Assembly (NCBI GenBank): GCA_945834545.1
Contig: CAMAHO010000004.1
Span: 1-31,977, forward strand
Source: an uncultured Lachnospiraceae bacterium
GTDB taxonomy: Bacteria > Bacillota > Clostridia > Lachnospirales > Lachnospiraceae
Length of the DNA: 31,977 nt
Direction: 5' to 3'
Position numbers and translations under genes: made by a program. The notes under the pieces were generated by a model. It saw nothing but the letters and a program-made list of their open reading frames with translations. It had not been told where the DNA came from and ran no database searches. Shown in pieces: positions 21,249 to 28,199 of the stretch (position 1 is the first letter of the stretch; each line of letters opens with the position of its first letter).

Positions 21249-22301
21249 ATGGTAACATTTATTTTATTTGTTGTTATTTTTGGGATTGTGGTCATATCTC
21301 ATGAGTTTGGACATTTTCTGCTGGCAAAGGCCAACGGAATTCATGTGGTGGAATTCTCTGTGGGCATGGGACCCACTCTGTTTTCCTTTGGAAAAGGGGA
21401 GACCAAGTATTCCCTGAAGCTCTTGCCTATAGGCGGAGCCTGTATGTTTGAAGGAGAAGACGGATTAAACACGAAAGAGGGGGAGGAAAGTGAAGGTTCC
21501 TTTCAAAAGGCAAATGTGTGGAGCCGTATTTCCACAGTCTTTGCCGGCCCACTGTTTAATTTCATTTTGGCTTTTATCGTGGCCTTTCTCATGGTGAATT
21601 TGATTATCATCAGGGAGCCGTATATTAATCAGGTGGTAGAGGACAGTGCGGCCAGCGAGGCGGGACTTTTGGCCGGCGATAAGATTCTTTCACTGAACGG
21701 AGAACGGGTCTATTTGTTTGAAGAGGTCTCCCTATATACAGCCTTAAATACGGATAAAGAAATTGAGATTGTTGTAGAGCGGGACGGAAAGGAGTTTCGT
21801 ACCACCTTGGTTCCCAGATATGATGAAGAGCAAGACCGCTATATGATGGGAATTGTGAATTCGGATATGCAGAGGGTTTCAGGCCTTAAGGCATTTCGGT
21901 ATGCCTGGTACGAGGTTCGCTATAGCGTAAAAAACACGTATAAAAGCTTAGGAATGTTGCTGACTGGCAAGGTAAAACGGACCGATGTGGCAGGCCCTGT
22001 GGGAATTGCGGTGAATGTGGTAGGCAAGGTTTATGAGGAGACCAAGGAATCCTGGCAGGATGTGCTCGTCAATATGCTCAACATAGTGATGCTTTTGTCG
22101 GTGAATCTGGGAATTTTAAATCTTCTTCCTCTTCCAGCACTGGATGGCGGAAGATTGGTCTTTTTGATTTTAGAGGTGATTCGTAGGAAACCCATTCCTC
22201 CTGAAAAGGAAGGCATGGTGCATTTTGCAGGTTTGATTTTCTTCATGATTTTAATGGTATTTATCTTTTTTAACGATTTGAACAATATTTTTCTGGGATA
22301 A
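21249..22301 (+). CDS. rseP: RseP/RasP-type site-2 protease
   Basis: This intramembrane zinc metalloprotease cleaves anti-sigma factors and remnant signal peptides. HEFGH (18-22) supplies two zinc ligands and the catalytic Glu; the third ligand is in LPALDGGR near 295. A PDZ domain (about 120-190) follows the second membrane helix. The 350-residue length is full. AAAGG lies about 12 nt before the ATG, a weak site. In many clostridia ispG follows rseP, but here a transaldolase-family gene comes next. Confidence 0.95.
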   Translation: MVTFILFVVIFGIVVISHEFGHFLLAKANGIHVVEFSVGMGPTLFSFGKGETKYSLKLLPIGGACMFEGEDGLNTKEGEESEGSFQKANVWSRISTVFAGPLFNFILAFIVAFLMVNLIIIREPYINQVVEDSAASEAGLLAGDKILSLNGERVYLFEEVSLYTALNTDKEIEIVVERDGKEFRTTLVPRYDEEQDRYMMGIVNSDMQRVSGLKAFRYAWYEVRYSVKNTYKSLGMLLTGKVKRTDVAGPVGIAVNVVGKVYEETKESWQDVLVNMLNIVMLLSVNLGILNLLPLPALDGGRLVFLILEVIRRKPIPPEKEGMVHFAGLIFFMILMVFIFFNDLNNIFLG

Positions 22302-22303
22302 TC

Positions 22304-22331
22304 TTGCTTTTTCCCAGAAAACTAGTATACT
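22304..22331 (+). promoter_or_regulatory. promoter for the transaldolase-family gene
   Basis: TTGCTT (22304-22309), 16 nt and TATACT (22326-22331). It begins 3 nt after the rseP stop. A dyad TTCTGGG/CCCAGAA (22291-22297 and 22313-22319) surrounds the -35 box. Confidence 0.5.
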
Positions 22332-22344
22332 AAAATGGGTGTGA

Positions 22345-22359
22345 CCTCCTGTAAGGAGG
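22345..22359 (+). promoter_or_regulatory. CCTCC/GGAGG hairpin in the transaldolase leader
   Basis: CCTCC (22345-22349), loop TGTAA and GGAGG (22355-22359), with GTGA/TCAC pairing outside after a bulge. It is a Shine-Dalgarno-like sequence sealed by its own complement, 43 nt upstream of the actual start. Its function is not known. Confidence 0.35.
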
Positions 22360-22402
22360 ATATGAGATCACTATATATCATACGAAAAAAGGAGATAAGA
22401 AG

Positions 22403-23059
22403 ATGCGTTTTTTCATTGATACCGCAAAGGTTGAAGACATTAAGAAGGCGAATGACATGGGTGTTATCTGTGGCGTTACCACCAATCCATCCTTAATCGC
22501 AAAGGAAGGAAGAGTATTTGAGGAGGTTATCGCTGAAATCGCTTCCATCGTGGATGGCCCTATCAGTGGCGAGGTTAAGGCTACTACAGTAGATGCTGAG
22601 GGTATGATTAAGGAAGGTAGAGAGATTGCTAAGATTCATCCTAACATGGTAGTTAAGATTCCTATGACTGTGGAGGGTTTGAAGGCTTGTAAGGCTCTTA
22701 CAGCAGAAGGCATTAAGACCAATGTTACTTTGATTTTCTCTGCTAACCAGGCACTTTTGGCTGCAAGAGCAGGCGCTACATATGTTTCTCCTTTCCTTGG
22801 CCGTCTTGACGACATCAGCCAGAGAGGCGTAGACCTGATTCGCGAGATTTCCGATATTTTTGCTGTTGCAGATGACATTGATACTCAGATTATCGCTGCA
22901 AGCGTTCGTAATCCGATTCATGTTACAGACTGTGCTCTTGCAGGAGCAGATATCGCTACTGTTCCTTACAGCGTAATTGAGCAGATGACCAAGCATCCTT
23001 TGACAGATGCAGGTATTGCAAAGTTCCAGGCTGACTACAAGGCTGTATTTGGTGAATAA
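22403..23059 (+). CDS. fsa: transaldolase / fructose-6-phosphate aldolase family
   Basis: This belongs to the small transaldolase family (TalC/MipB/FSA), forming a Schiff base with sugar phosphates. The start FFIDTAKVEDIKKA, GVTTNPSLIAKEG, the catalytic Lys85 in VVKIPMT, and the C-terminal TVPYSVIEQMTKHPLTD are typical. The 218-residue length matches this subfamily and not the 330-residue classical enzyme. Whether it acts as transaldolase or as fructose-6-phosphate aldolase cannot be told from these motifs alone. AAGGAG lies 8 nt before the ATG. It is a single-gene unit with its own promoter and a strong terminator. Smooth, GC-poor third-position codon use (GCT, GTT, CCT) suggests high expression, as in tig. 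Confidence 0.93.
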   Translation: MRFFIDTAKVEDIKKANDMGVICGVTTNPSLIAKEGRVFEEVIAEIASIVDGPISGEVKATTVDAEGMIKEGREIAKIHPNMVVKIPMTVEGLKACKALTAEGIKTNVTLIFSANQALLAARAGATYVSPFLGRLDDISQRGVDLIREISDIFAVADDIDTQIIAASVRNPIHVTDCALAGADIATVPYSVIEQMTKHPLTDAGIAKFQADYKAVFGE

Positions 23060-23072
23060 ATTGCATTAGAAG

Positions 23073-23106
23073 AAAGGCGGGTTTCCATTCGGAAACCCGC
23101 CTTTTT
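23073..23106 (+). terminator. intrinsic terminator of the transaldolase gene
   Basis: GGCGGGTTTCC (23076-23086) pairs perfectly with GGAAACCCGCC (23091-23101) around ATTC. Five T follow, and A residues before the stem extend the pairing. Confidence 0.9.
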
Positions 23107-23142
23107 CTTTGGCTGATTCGTTTCTGCAAAATCAAGCTCGGC

Positions 23143-23343
23143 TTACTGCATAGAGTCAGTCTGCTTCTTGATCATACGCTTAACCATTTCGCCACCAACG
23201 CTACCTGCTTCCTTAGAAGTAAGGTCACCGTTGTAACCTTCCTTCAGGTTAACACCAAGCTCAGAAGCAACTTCGTTTTTGAAACGGTTTAATGCTGCCT
23301 TGTTCTCCTTATTAGAACCGCTGCTAGAAGTCTTGTTTGTCAT
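23143..23343 (-). CDS. alpha/beta-type small acid-soluble spore protein
   Basis: SASPs coat and protect DNA in dormant spores and are degraded by the GPR protease on germination. The core is clear: NRFKNEVASELGVNL (19-33), with a GPR-type cleavage site after Glu24, and GDLTSKEAGSVGGEMVKRMI (39-58), the standard DNA-binding motif. I start at ATG 23343, with AGAGAGG 5 nt upstream, giving 66 residues; a GTG at 23364 would add seven residues and lies within a palindrome. It is transcribed alone, opposite to its neighbours. It indicates that the organism can form spores. A sigma-G-like -10 (CATAAAT on the minus strand, 23394-23400) is only a suggestion. Confidence 0.95.
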   Translation of the reverse strand: MTNKTSSSGSNKENKAALNRFKNEVASELGVNLKEGYNGDLTSKEAGSVGGEMVKRMIKKQTDSMQ

Positions 23344-23359
23344 TTTTTCCTCTCTTTCT

Positions 23360-23373
23360 GTCACATATGTGAC
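23360..23373. promoter_or_regulatory. 14-bp perfect palindrome before the spore protein gene
   Basis: GTCACATATGTGAC is fully self-complementary and lies between the ribosome binding site and the presumed promoter of the spore protein gene. It could be a repressor site in the leader, or pair in the mRNA. A resemblance to Crp/Fnr-type half-sites (TGTGA) is noted, not claimed. Confidence 0.4.
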
Positions 23374-23423
23374 TCTCGAAAAGCTGTACTTTCATTTATG
23401 ATTAAGACAAGAATGGAACTGTC

Positions 23424-23496
23424 ATATAGGGGGATCCCTCATTAACCTATATATCAGCTCATCACTTATCCTGATGTTAGTATGAACGGATGAGCT
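23424..23496. repeat. two nested or adjacent inverted repeats in the intergenic region
   Basis: ATATAGG (23424-23430) is mirrored by CCTATAT (23446-23452), with GGGATCCC in the loop. AGCTCATC (23456-23463) is mirrored by GATGAGCT (23489-23496). Both lie between the spore protein gene and the divergent ABC operon. They may be regulatory; no protein site is recognised. Confidence 0.45.
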
Positions 23497-23540
23497 AAAA
23501 ATATTATGGTAAGTTTTTACAAATTCCGGGATATGTTTGT

Positions 23541-23569
23541 TTGACCACCTAACCAGCTTATGCTAAACT
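23541..23569 (+). promoter_or_regulatory. promoter of the ABC-GH74-GH31 operon
   Basis: TTGACC (23541-23546), 17 nt and TAAACT (23564-23569) preceded by TGC, an extended -10. It leaves about 35 nt before the ATG of the binding-protein gene. Confidence 0.7.
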
Positions 23570-23609
23570 ATATAGGCATCTCTCGTATTATAGTTAGGAA
23601 GGAAAAGAT

Positions 23610-24572
23610 ATGAAACGAACTTTTAAACGATATATTTTAGCAAGTTTGATAGTAGGATTACTTATTCTCTCAGGTTGCAGACAGAGCGAACAGGAAAAGG
23701 TTCGCATTGGCGCTTTAAAAGGGCCAACCACCATGGGACTTTTGCATTTTTTGGAGGAGCAGGAGAACAGAGACGACAGTCGTTATGAATTTACAATGGC
23801 TGTGGGAGCAGATGAGCTTTTGCCTCTTATAGTAAAGAGCCAGCTGGACATAGCCCTGGTTCCCGCAAATGTTGCTGCTACTTTGTATCAAAAGACAGAA
23901 GGCGAAATTGTGGTGGTGGATATCAACACCTTGGGAGTACTCTATTTTGTTTCCACGGGAGAGACTGTGGAGAGGTTTGATGACCTTGCGGGAAAGACCA
24001 TCTATCTGACAGGTAAGGGCACAACCCCGGAGTATGTGCTGACCTACTTATTGGAACAGGCAGGTATCACAGGCTATACCTTGGAGTTTACATCGGAGGC
24101 CACTGAGGTGGTAGCCTTGCTGCAGAAGGAACAGGAGGCTGTAGGCTTTTTGCCCCAACCCTTTGTGTCAGCGGCCTTGCTTCAAGATTCCGCACTGAAG
24201 GTCTTTGCATCCGCACAGGAGGTATGGGAGGACTATGCCGGAGCGGAAAGTCAGCTGGTGACAGGTGTGACTGTTGTCCGCAGAGAGTTTTTGGAAAATT
24301 ATGAAGAGGCTGTACAGGATTTTCTTCAGGCACACAAGGTCAGCACAGAATGGATGAATACCCACACAGAGGAAGGCGCAAAGCTAGTCGTGAAGGCAGG
24401 AATTGTGGGGAAGGAACCCATTGCCCGAATGGCTTTGCCGGAGTGTAATCTGGTATGCATTCAGGGAAGTGAGATGAGAAAAGCATTGGAACCTTATTTG
24501 GAGGTTTTATACAAGATGAATCCAAATGCAGTGGGAGGGAAGCTCCCCGGAGAGGATTTTTATTTTGAATAA
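23610..24572 (+). CDS. ABC transporter substrate-binding lipoprotein (NMT1/SsuA-like)
   Basis: This is an extracellular lipoprotein that delivers a ligand to the membrane transporter. The signal sequence has a basic start (MKRTFKR), a hydrophobic core and the lipobox LILSGC with lipid-modified Cys23. The mature protein follows the type 2 periplasmic-binding fold of the nitrate/sulfonate/thiamine-precursor group: VRIGALKGPTTMGLL, LDIALVPANVAATLY, DLAGKTIYLTGKGTTPEYV and EAVGFLPQPFVSAAL. The GPTTMG and GTTPE motifs are common in clostridial members of unknown ligand. The 320-residue length is normal. The next gene overlaps its end. The ligand cannot be told from sequence. Confidence 0.88.
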   Translation: MKRTFKRYILASLIVGLLILSGCRQSEQEKVRIGALKGPTTMGLLHFLEEQENRDDSRYEFTMAVGADELLPLIVKSQLDIALVPANVAATLYQKTEGEIVVVDINTLGVLYFVSTGETVERFDDLAGKTIYLTGKGTTPEYVLTYLLEQAGITGYTLEFTSEATEVVALLQKEQEAVGFLPQPFVSAALLQDSALKVFASAQEVWEDYAGAESQLVTGVTVVRREFLENYEEAVQDFLQAHKVSTEWMNTHTEEGAKLVVKAGIVGKEPIARMALPECNLVCIQGSEMRKALEPYLEVLYKMNPNAVGGKLPGEDFYFE

Positions 24573-25878
24573 GAATAAGAAAAAGGCAGGGATTCTCTTA
24601 TTTTGGCTTCTGGTGTGGGAGCTTGCAGCACTTTTGATGGACAATCCCTTCCTGTTGGTGACACCTTTGGAAACTCTAAGGTCCATCCTGGGTATGATGA
24701 CCGAGAGGAGCTTTTATCTTCGGATAGCGCTGTCCGTCGGTAAGATCAGCCTGGGTTTTCTGTTGGGGACTCTGGGCGGCATTGTATTTGCAGTGCTGAG
24801 CTTTAGGCATTCTTGGCTGGAGGAGCTGATAGAGCCAATCGTTCGTTGGATGAAAGCGGTTCCCGTGGTATCCTTTGTGGTTCTGCTTTTCATTTGGTTT
24901 GGTTCAGATTGGTTAGCGGTTTGCATCTGTATTGTGGTGGTTTTTCCCATTTTGTATATTGATTTGCTGGAAGGACTGAAAAAGCTGCCAAAGCCTATGC
25001 TGGAGCTTCGAAGGGTGTATTGTTTCCCTGCTATGACAGCTTTATTTTATGTGTACATCCCATTATTGGAGCCCTATTTGATGGCAGGGTTAAAGCTGGC
25101 CTTTGGTTTGTGCTGGAAATCCGGGGTGGCTGCGGAAGTGATTGGTATGACGAAAGACTCCATTGGCGAAGGCTTATATCTTGCCAAGGTGTCTGTGGAT
25201 ACGGGAGAAATCCTTGGCTGGACCGTGGTGGCAGTGGGATTATGCGTACTGTTTGAATGGTTGTTTTTGAGACTCACAAGAAAGTTGCTGGAATGGCAGG
25301 TTCCCTGCAGGGTAAAACCCTATGTGGAGGCTCCGGCCAAGCTTCAGTGTATAGAGATTACGAAGAGCTTTGGAGAAAAACTGGTGCTAAGAAAGCATTC
25401 TGCCGCCTATAATCCGGGTCAGAGGGATACTCTTGACTGGCCCTCGGGAGCCGGTAAAACCACCCTGTTTCGCATCCTTATGGGATTAGAACAGGCAGAT
25501 TCCGGGCAATGTCTCACGACAGGCCGCGGCAGCTATCTGTTCCAGGAGGACAGATTGATAGAGCATGTCAGTGCCCTGAAGAATGTAGAAATGGTGACAG
25601 GAGATGTTGCTTTGGCAGAGGAGTATCTGTCACAGCTGCTAGATCCTAAGGAGCTTCCTATGCCGGTGAGTCAATTGAGCGGAGGAATGAAAAGAAGGGT
25701 AGCTTTGGCCAGAGCTATGGCGTTTCCGGCGGATTTTGTCCTTCTGGACGAGCCCTTTACAGGACTGGATCCTGCCGCCAGGCAGAAGGCGTATGACTTT
25801 ATAGTAAAGCATCAGAGAGGCCGTGTCATACTGATAGCTTCTCATATAGAAAAGAATCGAGGGTTGGAGGAAACATGA
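24565..25878 (+). CDS. fused ABC permease-ATPase (SsuC plus SsuB type), Walker A altered
   Basis: Residues 1-250 form an SsuC-like permease with about six membrane helices and the coupling motif EVIGMTKDSIGEGL. Residues 260-437 form the ATPase: Q-loop YLFQED, signature LSGGMKRRVALARA, Walker B FVLLDEPFTGLD and H-loop ASH are intact. Walker A reads WPSGAGKT with Lys298; Trp292 replaces the first Gly. Shifting the frame by one base over 25426-25442 restores LLTGPSGAGKTT (see findings), so I think two compensating one-base indels are present, in the G run 25424-25426 and the C run 25441-25443. They could be mutations or sequencing errors. The start is probably TTG 24565 (GGAGAGG 9 nt upstream); ATG 24526 would overlap the previous gene by 47 nt. 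Fusion is less usual than separate genes. Confidence 0.8.
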   Translation: MNKNKKKAGILLFWLLVWELAALLMDNPFLLVTPLETLRSILGMMTERSFYLRIALSVGKISLGFLLGTLGGIVFAVLSFRHSWLEELIEPIVRWMKAVPVVSFVVLLFIWFGSDWLAVCICIVVVFPILYIDLLEGLKKLPKPMLELRRVYCFPAMTALFYVYIPLLEPYLMAGLKLAFGLCWKSGVAAEVIGMTKDSIGEGLYLAKVSVDTGEILGWTVVAVGLCVLFEWLFLRLTRKLLEWQVPCRVKPYVEAPAKLQCIEITKSFGEKLVLRKHSAAYNPGQRDTLDWPSGAGKTTLFRILMGLEQADSGQCLTTGRGSYLFQEDRLIEHVSALKNVEMVTGDVALAEEYLSQLLDPKELPMPVSQLSGGMKRRVALARAMAFPADFVLLDEPFTGLDPAARQKAYDFIVKHQRGRVILIASHIEKNRGLEET

Positions 25879-28199
25879 GTACACCAAAAACAAAAATCAG
25901 ATATGAATACAGAAATGCACCCATTCCGGGAGGAGGTTATGTGACAGGGTTTCTTTTTCACCCTGATAAATCAGATGTCTTGTATGCCCGGACGGACATA
26001 GGGGGGACTTATCGGTACAATTATCCCGAAAAGAAATGGGAGAGCCTGATAGACCATGTGACAGTAGAGGATTTGTCCGAGACCTATCCCATTGCACTTG
26101 CCCTGTCGGAGCAGAATACCCTATATATTGCCTGCGGAATTTATGGGAGACCTGAGGGAACCTTGTGTATTTCCAAAGACAGGGGAAAAACCTTTTCCTA
26201 CAAAAAAGTTCCTGCTATGATTCATGGTAATCTCAGCGGACGCGGCACAGGGTATCGTCTGGTGGTGGCTCCCGGAACGGAGGACTGCCTGTATTTCGCC
26301 AGCCAAAAGGGAGGGCTGTTAAGGAGCTGTGACGGCGGAGACACATGGGAGAGGCTTCCTATAGAGGAAGACTATATGACCTTCGTCTGGGTGGCACCCA
26401 ATGGAACAACCATTGTGGCAGGTACAGCAGGCTATACCACCAGAGAAAGTGACGACCTAAGATCCCACAGCTTATATATATCCTATGACCAGGGAGCGCA
26501 TTTTGAGAAACTTCCTATGCCTGAGAGCAAGACCATAGAGGGCTCTAAAATGAATGGGCTGGTGGCACATCGCTATGCCTTCGATGGGCAGTATTTCTAT
26601 GTGACCCTGGAGGCCACAGGCAAAACCAATTATATTGTAGATTTGGGTTACAGCTGCGACACCGGTGATGCCCTGGATGGGCGAATCCTGAGGTATGCTT
26701 ATGAGGATGGAACATTAGGGTGCTATGAGGAAATCACACCCTTCGACGAAAAGCATTCTCCTGAGGGTGCCTTGCCCTATGGCTTTGGAGGCATCGACTG
26801 CTGTCAGGCGCAGCCCGGTCTTTTAGTGGCATCTACCTTAGGAAGAGACAGGGTGGACGGAGATGCAGTCTATCGTTCCACAGACTACGGCAGGACCTGG
26901 GAGGTGGTTTTGCATGGACTGGAGATTGGACAAATGAAGTTTCGCACCTCCTATATGTTGCCGGAGCATAACGGTGGGGGAAACCTGATTCACTGGCTCA
27001 GCGATGTGAAGCTAAATCCTGCGAATCCCAATGAAGTATGGTTTAATTCGGGAACAGGCGTATTTCTGACGGAAAATTTTCTGGCAGAGGAGGTGTGCTT
27101 CAGCGATCACTGTGATGGCATAGAAGAGACGGTTCACCTCAATGTATACGGACCGGTGGACGGTCCGGTGAAGCTTTTGGATATCGTGGGGGATCTGGGA
27201 GGCTTTGCTTTTAGAGAGTTAGACAAGCCCTGCAAGAATTCCTTAGCGGATGAAAAAGGCAATCGCTATATCACCTGTATCAACGCAGATATGTCAGATG
27301 AAAACCCCTTGCTTGGCATTGTGACGGCGAGAGGAAATTGGACCGGAAAGACCAAGGGTGGTTTGATTGTCACGCATGACGGCTTTGAGTCGGTGCAGAG
27401 GCTTCCTATGCCATTTGGAATGGGTGAGAAGCTGGATCGGTACTTACGACAGATAGAGTGCCCTAATGTGAATCCGGGCTGGGTGGCCATGTCCGTAGAC
27501 GGAAATAACCTGATTTGGTCTATTGCAGATGGGATTTGCCTGCCAAAGGATTTGGTGATTTGCAGTCAAGATGGAGGAAAGACCTTCGCCCAGGTGAAGC
27601 TGCCTGCAAACAGCGGACTGTATTTCAAGGCGTTTTCGGACCGTGTGGATAAGCAGTTGTTCTATGGCTTTGACGAGACCGGAAGAATCTATGTGAGTCT
27701 GGATGGGGGAGCAAGCTTTGAAGAGAGGTTCCCTGTGGAGGGCAGCTACCCTAAGGCAGACTACGGTAAGATTGACACGGCAAACAAGACGGAAATCAGA
27801 GGCGTTGCAGGCTCCAGCGGACTTTTTTTTATTGCAGCTGCACATGAAGGCTTGTGGAAAATGCGATATAACAAGGAAGAGGACACACTTTCCTTACATA
27901 AATTATCCAAGGAAGGCGACAGCATTTACCGAATAGGCCTTGGAATCGGACGAAAGAAGATCTTTTACGGTGAGAACAATGTGGCCTTGTATGTCAGTGC
28001 AAGCATAGACGGAGAGTACGGGTTTTACAGGAGCTTTGATGAGCTGGAAACAGTAGAACGTATCAATACAAAACAGCAGATGTATGGAGAGATCAACAGC
28101 ATCGATGGAGACAAGAGAACCTTTGGAAGATTTTTCCTGGCTACAGGCTCCAGAGGGGTACTTTACGGAATAGAAGGAGGAACGGATACATGGCAGTAA
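25875..28199 (+). CDS. glycoside hydrolase family 74 (xyloglucanase type), cytoplasmic
   Basis: GH74 enzymes cut the beta-1,4-glucan backbone of xyloglucan by inversion, with two catalytic Asp. The opening GGGYVTGFLFHPDKSDVLYA and the motif RTDIGGTYRY with Asp41 match the N-terminal propeller; VGDLGGF with Asp440 matches the second catalytic site in the C-terminal propeller. Asp-box repeats (SxDxGxTW/F) recur at about 99, 151, 203, 335 and in the C-terminal half, as expected for tandem seven-bladed propellers. The 774-residue length is normal. There is no signal peptide, so it would act on imported oligosaccharides. GGAGG precedes the ATG, which overlaps the ABC stop (ATGA). GH31 follows with a 10-nt overlap. 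Confidence 0.88.
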   Translation: MSTPKTKIRYEYRNAPIPGGGYVTGFLFHPDKSDVLYARTDIGGTYRYNYPEKKWESLIDHVTVEDLSETYPIALALSEQNTLYIACGIYGRPEGTLCISKDRGKTFSYKKVPAMIHGNLSGRGTGYRLVVAPGTEDCLYFASQKGGLLRSCDGGDTWERLPIEEDYMTFVWVAPNGTTIVAGTAGYTTRESDDLRSHSLYISYDQGAHFEKLPMPESKTIEGSKMNGLVAHRYAFDGQYFYVTLEATGKTNYIVDLGYSCDTGDALDGRILRYAYEDGTLGCYEEITPFDEKHSPEGALPYGFGGIDCCQAQPGLLVASTLGRDRVDGDAVYRSTDYGRTWEVVLHGLEIGQMKFRTSYMLPEHNGGGNLIHWLSDVKLNPANPNEVWFNSGTGVFLTENFLAEEVCFSDHCDGIEETVHLNVYGPVDGPVKLLDIVGDLGGFAFRELDKPCKNSLADEKGNRYITCINADMSDENPLLGIVTARGNWTGKTKGGLIVTHDGFESVQRLPMPFGMGEKLDRYLRQIECPNVNPGWVAMSVDGNNLIWSIADGICLPKDLVICSQDGGKTFAQVKLPANSGLYFKAFSDRVDKQLFYGFDETGRIYVSLDGGASFEERFPVEGSYPKADYGKIDTANKTEIRGVAGSSGLFFIAAAHEGLWKMRYNKEEDTLSLHKLSKEGDSIYRIGLGIGRKKIFYGENNVALYVSASIDGEYGFYRSFDELETVERINTKQQMYGEINSIDGDKRTFGRFFLATGSRGVLYGIEGGTDTWQ

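Noticed and set aside
23374..23609. TPP or similar riboswitch before the ABC operon
   Set aside because: No CTGAGA/ACCTGA-type core was found, and the predicted leader after the promoter is only about 35 nt.
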